NCBI GenBank assembly: GCA_046546355.1
Contig: JBKGXZ010000016.1
Location: forward strand, 1 to 28,841
Direction: 5' to 3'
DNA: 28,841 nt
From: CAZBUB01 sp046546355
GTDB taxonomy: Bacteria > Desulfobacterota > Desulfovibrionia > Desulfovibrionales > Desulfothermaceae
The notes beneath the pieces were generated by a model. That model did no database searches, had not been told where the DNA came from, and saw only the letters and a program-made list of their open reading frames with translations. Of the stretch, positions 8,786-16,402 are shown one piece after another; the stretch's first letter is position 1; each line of letters begins with the position of its first letter. The translations under genes were made by a program, and so were the position numbers.

Positions 8786-8977
8786 GGTCCGGGGGCTTTA
8801 CAAACTGGGCGTAAACTGTTTGAGCGACGTAGGCAGCGTTCATCAAAACCGTTAAGCACCGAATATGATTGAAAAATATTATAGAAAATATCCACCGGCT
8901 ATAAGACACGGATATAGGTTTTGATTTACGCTGCCTTGGAGTGAGTTTTTACGTCCTGTTTGTAAAGCCCCCGGACC
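8786..8977. repeat. 192-bp imperfect inverted-repeat (MITE-like or structured RNA) element
   Basis: The outer arms GGTCCGGGGGCTTTACAAAC (8786-8805) and its exact reverse complement (8958-8977) match at 20 of 20. Next inward, TGGGCGTAAA pairs with its counterpart at 8 of 10. A variable part of 16 versus 12 nt follows. The inner arms 8832-8850 and 8917-8935 match at 17 of 19. The 66-nt centre (8851-8916) is AT-rich, unlike the surrounding DNA. There is no ORF of note and I see no target-site duplication. It could be a non-autonomous mobile element, a remnant of one, or a long-hairpin RNA. Confidence 0.75.
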
Positions 8978-9281
8978 TTGGTGAACAGTTACAATAAATT
9001 TAAGAATTAATAACTCAATGACAAGCCTCCAGCCTTGATACCTGCCCAGGATTCCGACAGATTTAGGCTCAGCATCCCCGGCTGTTCGGCACAGATTTCC
9101 CAAGGCAAGGTGTACCTCTTATGAGCAGGTTCTGCAACTTCCTGGAGAGCTTACCTAAGCAGGCCTGACTGCTGCCTGTTCTCAGCTGTCAGCTCAGGGC
9201 CTCCAAGACATTACCGCTCCAGCAACGATTCATCCTATTTGCTGTACGAACATACTAAGCACACTGCTGACCAGTTACCTG

Positions 9282-9297
9282 TCACAGTATTTTGTGA
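9282..9297. promoter_or_regulatory. Dyad TCACA-N6-TGTGA
   Basis: The two 5-mers (9282-9286, 9293-9297) are exact reverse complements with a 6-nt centre. The outward order is inverted relative to a CRP site (TGTGA-N6-TCACA). It lies about 105 nt upstream of the sigma-54 activator and may be an operator or a small stem-loop. Confidence 0.35.
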
Positions 9298-9332
9298 GCC
9301 AGGCCAAAAACTCCTTGCATCCGAATGGCCTT

Positions 9333-9348
9333 TGTCATATTTTTGACA
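9333..9348. promoter_or_regulatory. CRP/FNR-family-type operator TGTCA-N6-TGACA
   Basis: TGTCA (9333-9337) and TGACA (9344-9348) form a perfect dyad with the 6-nt centre typical of CRP/FNR-superfamily sites. It differs by one base from the CooA consensus TGTCA-N6-CGACA. It lies 52 nt upstream of the TTG start of the sigma-54 activator. Overlapping sigma-70-like boxes TTGCAT (9315-9320) and TATTTT (9338-9343) with a 17-nt spacer are weak, but would make the site a repressor or activator position for this gene. Confidence 0.4.
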
Positions 9349-9400
9349 TAACATCCAAACTCAATTCACCCAACTCGCATTTGCTACAGGAGGAAAGGCA

Positions 9401-10417
9401 TTGCAAGGCAACAATCCAGAAATCCTGGGTACCAGCCCGGCCCTGCAGAAAGTCATGCATATAGTACAAAAGGTGGCCGCCACTGACAGCACTGTGCTGG
9501 TCACTGGCGAGTCAGGAACAGGCAAGGAGCTAGTAGTCCGCGCCCTGCACCAGCAGAGCCCTCGCAGCAGCCAACCATTCGTGCCCATCAACTGCGGTGC
9601 CATCCCAGCGGACCTCCTGGAATCGGAGCTTTTCGGCCATGAAAAAGGGGCCTTCACCCACGCCTACCGCTCCCGGGCTGGCAGATTCGAGCTGGCCAAC
9701 GGAGGCACTGTGTTCCTGGACGAGATAGGCGAGCTGGATATTGCCCTGCAGGTCAAAATCCTGCGGGCCATCCAGGAAAAGGAATTTGAAAGGGTGGGCA
9801 GCAACCAGCCCCAGAAGACCGACATTCGGATTGTGGCCGCAACCAATGTAGACCTGGAGCAAAAGGTGCAGCAGGGCAGCTTTCGGGAGGACCTGTTCTA
9901 CAGGCTGAACGTAGTTCCTATTCATCTGCCCACCCTGCGGGAAAGGCAAGAGGATATTCTGCCCCTGGCTGAACATTTTCTGCACAAATTTTGCAGTAAA
10001 AAAGGGCAAAAGCCATTGCAGCTTGACGAGCAGACCAGGCAAATCCTGCTTAAATACTCCTGGCCCGGGAATGTGCGGGAGCTGGAGAACTTCATGGAGC
10101 GCATGAGCATCCTCTGCGAAGACCAGACAGTGCGGCCTCAGGATCTGCCCAGGAAGATCCTGCGCGAGATAGATTCTGATCCGCCCCCTGAGCAAATGCA
10201 GCCTTATACATTTAATCCTAAATCCTTTGCCTGGCCCGGGCTCAAGGATCTGCACACCCAAAGCACAGGCCTCAAGGAATTCATAGAGGAGATCGAATCC
10301 AGGCTCCTGGATGAGGCCCTGCAGGAAACAGAAGGCATCAAAAACAAAGCTGCTGAGCTGCTGGGCATTAAGCGCACTACGCTTATTGAAAAGCTGAAGA
10401 AAAGGAACCAGGCCTGA
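9401..10417 (+). CDS. Sigma-54-dependent transcriptional activator without a receiver domain
   Basis: This 338-residue enhancer-binding protein begins directly with the AAA+ domain: Walker A GESGTGK (36-42), loop 1 GAFTHA (83-88), Walker B TVFLDE (103-108), RIVAATN sensor region and FREDLFYRL. A Fis-type helix-turn-helix (KNKAAELLGIKRTTL) ends the protein. There is no N-terminal receiver, GAF or PAS domain, so it is probably controlled by amount or by partner proteins. Loop 1 is GAFTHA rather than the classical GAFTGA that contacts sigma-54. The start is TTG, with AGGAGG (9388-9393) 7 nt before it; no ATG fits better. A CRP/FNR-type dyad lies 52 nt upstream. It precedes the exported TPR gene by 84 nt and may be in one transcript with it. 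Its targets are unknown. Confidence 0.92.
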   Translation: MQGNNPEILGTSPALQKVMHIVQKVAATDSTVLVTGESGTGKELVVRALHQQSPRSSQPFVPINCGAIPADLLESELFGHEKGAFTHAYRSRAGRFELANGGTVFLDEIGELDIALQVKILRAIQEKEFERVGSNQPQKTDIRIVAATNVDLEQKVQQGSFREDLFYRLNVVPIHLPTLRERQEDILPLAEHFLHKFCSKKGQKPLQLDEQTRQILLKYSWPGNVRELENFMERMSILCEDQTVRPQDLPRKILREIDSDPPPEQMQPYTFNPKSFAWPGLKDLHTQSTGLKEFIEEIESRLLDEALQETEGIKNKAAELLGIKRTTLIEKLKKRNQA

Positions 10418-10501
10418 GGCCTCAAGATTCCCCTGGGACTCAAAAATGACCATCAAGCAGGCCTGGACAGGAAATCCAGTTTTATACGAGAAGAGCTTGG
10501 C

Positions 10502-13246
10502 GTGAAACAGAAATACAGGTTTTGGCTGCTCCTTCTGGGTCTGGGCCTGGTCTGCCTGGCCCTGGACCCCTCCATGGCCTGGGCCCTGGAAGCCTATTGG
10601 GGCAGGCACCCGAACAAAGAAAGACTGGTGTTTCGCTTCAGCCAGGGTCTGCCAGATGACTATGCGGTGCAGCGAATAGCAGGCAGGGAAATTGCCCTTT
10701 CCCTGCCTGGCCAGACCCTGGACCAGGAGCCGGGTCCTGAGTCCTTAACTACAGCACAGGCCCAGATCCTGGATAATATCCTGGATCAGGAGGAGCGCAT
10801 CCTGATCCTCACCAAAACCTCCTCCTTCGGCTTTGTGCATTTCGAGCTTCCTGATCAGGATAAGCTGGTTCTGGACTTTTTTCATGATGCATTGGGCTCT
10901 GCCTGGACCCCGATCCAAGACCAGAGCCAGGAAGATCCCCCGCCTGAGCAGGCAGAAGCCGAGTCTCAGCTTGAGCCAGAACATGAACAGCCTGAAGCAG
11001 TGCCAGAAAGTCAGCATCAAGCCTCAGCCCAGAACCAGCCTCCTGCAGAGCCCTTAAGCTTCACGCCTATCCTTCTCCAGCCCGGGCTGTCTGCTGAGGA
11101 AGGACCTGACGAGCAAGAGGACAAGCCCTATGTCTACCGGGCCAAAATCAGGCAGGGTGAGCTGCGGCAGACAGAGGAACCTGCCGAGCCTGAACAGCCA
11201 GAAACTGAGCAGGCCCCTGCAGAGCCGGCAGCTGAACAGGACGAGCAGGAGCTGGAGTTCACCCCCATCCCCACTGAGCTGAGCCAGGAGGAACGCTGGC
11301 AGGAATCCCTGTTCCAGGCCAGGGCCGCCCTGGCAGGCAGGGACTTTGAGCTGTCCCAGGATATCCTGGATTACCTGCTTGATCAGGAGCTGGATGCTGA
11401 TACCAAGGCAGAGGCCTTGTACCTCCAGGCTGAAACCCTCTTTCAGCAGCACAGCGCAAACAGGGGACAGCACTATAGCAGCATATCCAGGGCCTTTAAC
11501 CGGGTGCTCAACTTCGACCCCCACGGGGAATATGTGCCCGACTCCCTGCTGCGGCTAATGGCCCTCAATCTGCAGGTAGACAACGATCCTGAGGCCAGGG
11601 GCTATTTCAACCTGCTCCGGGAAAGATTCCCTGATCACCAGACCATTCCGGCAGGACACGTAATGCTGGGCAATCACTACCTGGACACTGGCAGATTCGA
11701 GCAGGCTGCTGAGCATTTCCAAACCGTGGTAGAAGACTATTCCCAGAGCAAACATGCCAAGCCTGCTGCCTTGGGCCTGGCCCAGGCCCTGCAGGAGCTG
11801 GAATTCTATGAGCAGGCCTGGGAGACTGTGCAGTTCCTTGAAAATAGATGGTCTGATTACTATCTGGATGATCCTAAATTCCTGCGCAAGGCAGGACTTA
11901 TAGCTATGCAGAACGACAAGCCGGCCCAGGCCAAGGACTATTTATGGCACTTCTACAATCTGTATCCAGAGGCAGAAGGAATTGACCTGGTTTTGGCCAG
12001 GATCGGGGACAGCTACCTGGAGATGGACAGAAAACAGGAGGCCAAGGAGATATACCAGGAAGCCGCGGATAGATTCCCGAATCAGGAAGGAGGCCTGGTG
12101 GCCAAGATGCGGCTTGCAGAGGAAGGCGTATTTGATGAGCCCAGCCAGGAGGAAATGTTCTCTGTCTTCGACAGACAGTACACCTTAAGGCCTGCAGAGG
12201 TATACAACGAAATCCTGGACGAGCATCCAGACAGCCCCCTGGCCCCCCTGGCCCTGCTCAAGCTGGCCATGTGGCAGCTCTGGGAAAAGAAGAGCCAAAA
12301 GGCCCTTGAGAGCGTGAGGGAGTTTGAGGAGCGCTTCCCGGACAGCGACCTGAGGCCCAGGGCCAGGAAGACCGGCAGAAAGGCCCTGGGCAGGCTCCTG
12401 GATCAGGCCGTGCAAAACGAATACTATGCCCGGGCGGTAAAGCTCTGGCAGGACAACTCCTTCCTGCACCAGGACCAGGAGAAGATCCGACCGGAGATCA
12501 GACTGGCAGTTGCCCTGGCCATGTGGAAGACTGACAGGGTTGAGCAGGCCCTGCAGTTAGCAGGGAAGCTCCTGCAGCAGGAGGATCTCCTGGACGAGAA
12601 CTATCACCAGGGCCTGGAGCTGGCCCTAAACATCTATCTGCAGAACCAATCCTGGACAGAGATTCTGGACCTTGCAGAGCAGGCCCAGGACAGGGAGCTG
12701 CCCCCCAAGCTGGACTCCAGGCTACAGTACGCCAAGGCCCTGGCTCTTCAGAACCTGGGCCGGGCACAAGATAGCTTTCCCCTGTGGCGGGATCTGGCTG
12801 TGGACGAGAACCTCTCGGAACAACAGCAGGGCTACGCCTACTACTTCCTGGCCCAAAGGGAGCTTGAGCAACAGAACTGGGAGAATGTCTACAACTATGC
12901 CCAAAGCGCCTTGTCCTCATTTTTGGAGCATGAGCCCAAGGAGATGGACCGCGCTCTGGAGTGCCTGGATATGCTGATCGAGATCACCAGACGCTCCGGC
13001 AGGGATCTGGAGGCTATCCAATGGGCCCAGGAATATCAGCAGCTGGTAGACCAGGATTCAGAGAGATGGCCTGCTCACAAATACAGGCTGGCCGAGCTCT
13101 ATCAAGAGGCCGGGGACAAGGAACGCTGGGAGCAGACCCTGCAGCAGCTGCAGGAAGAGCACCCGGATTCTCGCTATGGACAGCTGGCTGCCTCTACTCT
13201 GGAGGAAGAGGATCTGGAGCAAAGAGCCAACGAGCTTCTGCAGTAG
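10502..13246 (+). CDS. Exported TPR-repeat protein with AMIN-like N-terminus
   Basis: This 914-residue protein has a signal peptide (positive MKQKYR, hydrophobic run, likely cleavage after A26-W-A28). Residues about 29-135 form a beta-rich module with phrases such as KERLVFRFSQ and DKLVLDFFH that resemble AMIN domains, which bind cell wall or secretion partners. Residues about 137-255 are an acidic E/Q/P-rich linker, probably disordered. From about 260 to the end, repeated A/L/E/Q helices form at least ten TPR-like units. The protein is therefore probably a periplasmic or outer-membrane-associated scaffold. The start is GTG with a poor ribosome site, chosen because it places the signal peptide at the N-terminus. 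It lies between the sigma-54 activator and the MEMO gene. No specific function is recognised. Confidence 0.8.
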   Translation: MKQKYRFWLLLLGLGLVCLALDPSMAWALEAYWGRHPNKERLVFRFSQGLPDDYAVQRIAGREIALSLPGQTLDQEPGPESLTTAQAQILDNILDQEERILILTKTSSFGFVHFELPDQDKLVLDFFHDALGSAWTPIQDQSQEDPPPEQAEAESQLEPEHEQPEAVPESQHQASAQNQPPAEPLSFTPILLQPGLSAEEGPDEQEDKPYVYRAKIRQGELRQTEEPAEPEQPETEQAPAEPAAEQDEQELEFTPIPTELSQEERWQESLFQARAALAGRDFELSQDILDYLLDQELDADTKAEALYLQAETLFQQHSANRGQHYSSISRAFNRVLNFDPHGEYVPDSLLRLMALNLQVDNDPEARGYFNLLRERFPDHQTIPAGHVMLGNHYLDTGRFEQAAEHFQTVVEDYSQSKHAKPAALGLAQALQELEFYEQAWETVQFLENRWSDYYLDDPKFLRKAGLIAMQNDKPAQAKDYLWHFYNLYPEAEGIDLVLARIGDSYLEMDRKQEAKEIYQEAADRFPNQEGGLVAKMRLAEEGVFDEPSQEEMFSVFDRQYTLRPAEVYNEILDEHPDSPLAPLALLKLAMWQLWEKKSQKALESVREFEERFPDSDLRPRARKTGRKALGRLLDQAVQNEYYARAVKLWQDNSFLHQDQEKIRPEIRLAVALAMWKTDRVEQALQLAGKLLQQEDLLDENYHQGLELALNIYLQNQSWTEILDLAEQAQDRELPPKLDSRLQYAKALALQNLGRAQDSFPLWRDLAVDENLSEQQQGYAYYFLAQRELEQQNWENVYNYAQSALSSFLEHEPKEMDRALECLDMLIEITRRSGRDLEAIQWAQEYQQLVDQDSERWPAHKYRLAELYQEAGDKERWEQTLQQLQEEHPDSRYGQLAASTLEEEDLEQRANELLQ

Positions 13247-13313
13247 ACTGTGCTCTGCCAGGATGTTAATGTTGTGTATTGCAAGAGAGCCCAAAACACG
13301 CCCAGGAGGCAAT

Positions 13314-14123
13314 ATGCGCAGAAAACCCCTTGTGGCAGGACAATTCTATCCAGCAGATCCCCAGCAGCTGCAGGCCCAGGTTAAGGGCTTCCTGCAGTCA
13401 GAAAGGGGCCAGGAGGACAAGCCGGCCAAGCTGTGCATGGTACCCCATGCCGGGTACGTGTTTTCCGGAGCAGTTGCAGGCCAGACCCTGGCCAGGGCCG
13501 GCCTGCAGGAAAACGTTCTCCTGCTGGGTCCTAACCACACAGCCCGGGGCAGGCCCCTGGCTGTGTGGGCCGAAGGCGACTGGGAAATTCCTGGGGCTGC
13601 CCTGGAGATCCAGAAAGACCTGGCCCAGAGTGTCATCCAAAGCCATCCAGACCTGGAAGAAGATACCCAGGCCCACATCTACGAACATTCCCTGGAAGTG
13701 GTCCTGCCCTTTATTCAGGCCCTGCGACCGGGATCCAGGATAGTCCCGGTCTGTGTAGCAGAGTCTGATCCCAGACTGCTCATGGAAGCAGGCCAAAATA
13801 TTGGCGCTATGCTCAAGGAGTATCCAGACCCGGTATCTATTGTGGTCAGCTCTGACATGAGCCACTTCCTGCCCCAGGATAAAGCCAAAACCCAGGACAC
13901 TCTGGCCCTGGAGGCCATCCTGGCCCTGGATCCGGCCCAGCTTTATCAAGTGGTCCGGGATAACCGGATCAGCATGTGCGGCGTGCTGCCCATGACCCTG
14001 GGCCTGACTGCCGCCCTGGAGCTCGGCTGCAGCCAGGCCGAATTGGTGGACTACGCCACCTCCGGGGATAAAATCGGCGACTACAGCCAGGTGGTGGGCT
14101 ATGCCGGAGTGCTGGTGCACTAG
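13314..14123 (+). CDS. amrB: MEMO family protein (AmmeMemoRadiSam system protein B)
   Basis: This 269-residue protein belongs to the MEMO family, structurally related to extradiol dioxygenases. The N-terminal RKPLVAGQFYPADP is the family signature. Residues equivalent to the iron ligands of human MEMO1 are all present: H45 (PHAGYVFSG), H75 (GPNHTARG) and C222 (SMCGVLPMT); H184 (SDMSHF) is also conserved. In many prokaryotes this protein is encoded beside an AMMECR1 protein and a radical SAM enzyme; neither is in this window. The start was chosen at the ATG with AGGAGG (13304-13309) 4 nt upstream, not at upstream in-frame codons inside the previous gene. Its stop overlaps the tlyA stop on the other strand. 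The biochemical role of the bacterial family is not firmly known. Confidence 0.9.
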   Translation: MRRKPLVAGQFYPADPQQLQAQVKGFLQSERGQEDKPAKLCMVPHAGYVFSGAVAGQTLARAGLQENVLLLGPNHTARGRPLAVWAEGDWEIPGAALEIQKDLAQSVIQSHPDLEEDTQAHIYEHSLEVVLPFIQALRPGSRIVPVCVAESDPRLLMEAGQNIGAMLKEYPDPVSIVVSSDMSHFLPQDKAKTQDTLALEAILALDPAQLYQVVRDNRISMCGVLPMTLGLTAALELGCSQAELVDYATSGDKIGDYSQVVGYAGVLVH

Positions 14124-14878
14124 CCCGGTTTCCTGCAGAGCACAAAATACTCTTGGTTGCCTTTGGGTCCCTTGAGACCTGCCCTGACCTGGCCTTTGCA
14201 CTCCAGGCCCAGCTCTTGGCCTGCAAACAGCCAAACCTGGTGCACTGCTTCCTCTTGCAGGGCAGGGATGCGCACTACCCCTTTCTCGGTGCGGCCCCTG
14301 CCCAGCTCGAACTGAGGCTTGACCAGGGACAGGGCCAGGCCTCCAGGCCTCAGGAACTGCAGGCTGGCAGGCAACACCTGGCGCAGAGAAATAAAGGAGC
14401 AGTCCACCACCAGCAGGTCCACAGGCTCCGGCAAGAGGCCGGCTTCTGCATAGCGGATGTTCACCCGCTCCAGACTGTACACCCTAGGATCCGATCTCAG
14501 CTTCCAGTCCAGCTGCCCATAGCCCACATCCAAGGCATACACCCTGCTTGCGCCATGCTGTAGCAGGCAATCAGTAAAACCGCCGCTGGAGGCCCCCACA
14601 TCCAGGGCCACCATTCCCTGCACATCTAGCCGGAAATGCTCCAGAGCGCTTTGCAGCTTCTGCCCTCCGCGACTCGCGAACCTTTGCCCCTGCAGCACCT
14701 CCAGCTCCAACTCCAAGGGCAGCTGGCTGCCTGGCTTGAGCACCTTCTCCCACTGGCCCCCCGGCCCAGTGGGAGCCCTGACTTTGCCGGCCATGATCAG
14801 CCTCTTGGCCTCCTCCCTGCTCTGGACCTGCCCATTTTGCAAAAGCAGCTGATCAGCCCTGATTTTCCTCTTGCCCAT
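14120..14878 (-). CDS. tlyA: TlyA family 2'-O-ribose RNA methyltransferase (S4 + FtsJ-like)
   Basis: This 252-residue protein has an N-terminal S4 RNA-binding domain (about 5-60, RADQLLLQNGQVQSREEAKR) and an FtsJ-like SAM methyltransferase domain. The SAM motif is DVGASSGGFTDCLL (93-106). The candidate catalytic tetrad is K74 (RGGQK), D159 (VVDCSF), K187 (VKPQFE) and E243 (NQEYFV), each at a constant offset of 5 from the mycobacterial TlyA residues K69, D154, K182 and E238. TlyA methylates 16S and 23S rRNA cytidines in some bacteria; other members of the family are annotated as hemolysins, which is probably a secondary effect. The gene converges on the MEMO gene and shares CTAG with its stop. 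The family is secure; the exact rRNA target is not shown by the sequence. Confidence 0.92.
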   Translation of the reverse strand: MGKRKIRADQLLLQNGQVQSREEAKRLIMAGKVRAPTGPGGQWEKVLKPGSQLPLELELEVLQGQRFASRGGQKLQSALEHFRLDVQGMVALDVGASSGGFTDCLLQHGASRVYALDVGYGQLDWKLRSDPRVYSLERVNIRYAEAGLLPEPVDLLVVDCSFISLRQVLPASLQFLRPGGLALSLVKPQFELGRGRTEKGVVRIPALQEEAVHQVWLFAGQELGLECKGQVRAGLKGPKGNQEYFVLCRKPG

Positions 14879-15198
14879 GCTTGCCTCAGGATTAAAACAA
14901 ATGTTAGGAAGTAATCAGATTGACTCAGGCACTGGACGGATCTGGAATTGCTCTCCTATTGATAGGCCTGCGCAGCAAGGGCTGCATTCAGACATAGGCC
15001 CTGCAAATAGCCACCCTATCCGGAAACCCCGGAAGTGGCAATTCCAGCTCTAGCAGAACCAAGGCCTGACCAGGCCCAGAGCAGCCAGGTTAGCTGATCC
15101 TGGACCAAGATTGGCTCTGGACAGGCGAGCCCAGGCTCTGGGACAACTGCCGAGGAACTTCTCTGATCAGTACCCTCAGCCATCAAGGAGGTGGATTA
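14879..15198. other. 320-bp divergent gap upstream of gap
   Basis: I see no gene. A perfect 10-bp inverted repeat CTGGAATTGC (14942-14951) / GCAATTCCAG (15038-15047), with 86 nt between its arms, could fold in a long leader or be chance. No clear sigma-70 or sigma-54 promoter stands out. The last bases before gap are a near-full anti-SD match, AAGGAGGTGG (15185-15194). Confidence 0.5.
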
Positions 15199-16197
15199 AT
15201 GGCAGTGCGCGTTGGATTAAACGGTTTCGGACGCATTGGCCGCCTGGCAGCCAGGTACCTTGCTGATGAACAGGATCTGGAGCTGGTAGCGGTCAATGCC
15301 CGCGGGGATAATGCCAGCCTGGCCCATCTGCTCAAGTACGATTCTGTGCACCATACCTTTCCTGGTCAGGTCCAGGCCAACGAGCAGGGCTTTGTACTCC
15401 AGGGCAAACAGGTTCAAGTCACCAGGAATGGCCCTGGGGAGTGGACCTGGGCTGACCTGGGAGTGGATCTGGTGCTGGAGACTACAGGCAAGTTCGCAGA
15501 TCGGGACAGTTGCAGCAAGCATTTGGACTGCGGGGCCAAGAAGGTTTTGATCAGCGCCCCAGGCAAAGGACCTGACGCGACCATTGTGGTCGGGGTCAAC
15601 GACCAGGACCTGCACCAGGACCTGGCTATTATCTCCAATGCCTCCTGCACCACCAACTGCCTGGCTCCGGTATGCATGGTCCTGCACCAGGCCTTTGGCC
15701 TGGAAAGGGGCCTGATGAACACGATCCATTCCTATACCATGAGTCAGAGGATCCTGGACGGCACACACAAGGATCTGCGCCGGGCCCGGGCAGCTGGTAT
15801 GTCCATGATCCCCACCAGTACAGGGGCCGCCAAGTCTGTGGGCGATGTCCTGCCGGAGCTGAAGGGCAAGCTGGATGGCATGGCCACCAGGATCCCCCTG
15901 CCCAATGTGTCCTTGGTGGACTTGACTGCTGAGCTGAAGCAAAAGGCAGGCATCCAGGAGGTCAATCAGGCCCTGCGCGAAGCCAGCCAGGGCAAGCTGC
16001 AGGGCATCCTGGGCTACAGCGAAGAGCCCCTGGTCTCGGTGGACTATGTAGGCTCCAGCTTTGCCGGGGTGGTGGACAGCCTGACTACCAATGTCTTAGA
16101 AGACCACCTGGCCAAGCTCATTGTCTGGTACGACAACGAGGCCGGCTTCACCCATCAGTTGCTAAGGCTGGCCAGGAAAGTAGCAGCTTTCATCTAG
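15199..16197 (+). CDS. gap: Glyceraldehyde-3-phosphate dehydrogenase, type I
   Basis: This 332-residue enzyme interconverts glyceraldehyde-3-phosphate and 1,3-bisphosphoglycerate in glycolysis and gluconeogenesis. The Rossmann signature VGLNGFGRIGR is at 5-15, the active site NASCTTN has Cys150, and His177 is the catalytic partner. Length is normal. Cofactor-selecting positions are unusual: the Asp that binds NAD ribose in classical enzymes (VND) is Ala34 (VNARG), followed by Arg35, and the Leu-Pro pair (188/189 here) is Gly-Thr (ILDGTHKD). Chloroplast NADP-using enzymes have Ala-Ser at the same place, so NADP or dual use is likely (inference). A very strong ribosome site AAGGAGGTGG precedes the ATG, suggesting high expression. 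It appears to be transcribed from its own upstream region. Confidence 0.95.
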   Translation: MAVRVGLNGFGRIGRLAARYLADEQDLELVAVNARGDNASLAHLLKYDSVHHTFPGQVQANEQGFVLQGKQVQVTRNGPGEWTWADLGVDLVLETTGKFADRDSCSKHLDCGAKKVLISAPGKGPDATIVVGVNDQDLHQDLAIISNASCTTNCLAPVCMVLHQAFGLERGLMNTIHSYTMSQRILDGTHKDLRRARAAGMSMIPTSTGAAKSVGDVLPELKGKLDGMATRIPLPNVSLVDLTAELKQKAGIQEVNQALREASQGKLQGILGYSEEPLVSVDYVGSSFAGVVDSLTTNVLEDHLAKLIVWYDNEAGFTHQLLRLARKVAAFI

Positions 16198-16220
16198 AGC
16201 CGCCTGCGCCTTCCCAAAGC

Positions 16221-16273
16221 GCGTCCCCTGTATCTGTCTGCAGCTGGAAAGCAGGGCAGGATACAGGGAGCGC
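16221..16273 (+). other. Long stem-loop between gap and dnaE
   Basis: Arms 16221-16234 (GCGTCCCCTGTATC) and 16260-16273 (GATACAGGGAGCGC) pair at 12 of 14 positions, one of the other two being G-T. Inner bases TG and TGC add further pairs. There is no T tract after it, so it is not a classical terminator. It lies 24 nt after the gap stop and 130 nt before dnaE and may act as a 3' stabiliser, attenuator or repeat element. Confidence 0.55.
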
Positions 16274-16402
16274 TGCATACTGCTGGCAGTTGGGGCGAGG
16301 CTTGGACAACAAGCTGCTTGCCGCCCCTGCCTTTGCAAACCTAGAGCCAAGAGGCCCTGAAACCAGAGACAAACCCCTAGCCTGGATCCCAAGAAAAGCA
16401 AC

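Larger units (their letters stand above)
8602..9400. other. Gene-free 800-bp divergent region
   Basis: No convincing gene is present. Small ORFs here lack ribosome sites and overlap repeats. The stretch holds the leader of the activase operon (an AT-rich run TTAATTAATCGTAATTATT around 8720-8738 may be its promoter zone), a 192-bp inverted-repeat element (8786-8977), an ordinary-looking section (about 9000-9270), and two dyad sites (9282-9297, 9333-9348) upstream of the sigma-54 activator. Confidence 0.7.

Noticed and set aside
8879..9103. 74-codon open frame in the large gap
   Set aside because: It overlaps the inverted-repeat element, has no good ribosome site, and its translation has no recognisable pattern.
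9530..10609. 359-codon open frame on - strand opposite the sigma-54 activator
   Set aside because: It is antisense to well-supported AAA+ and TPR coding sequence and shows no recognisable domain.
13176..14123. Longer MEMO reading frame starting inside the TPR gene
   Set aside because: The family N-terminus begins at 13314, where an AGGAGG ribosome site is correctly placed.
14942..15047. 10-bp inverted repeat upstream of gap as a riboswitch
   Set aside because: A single 10-bp pair with an 86-nt interior and no known aptamer pattern is not enough; it may be chance.
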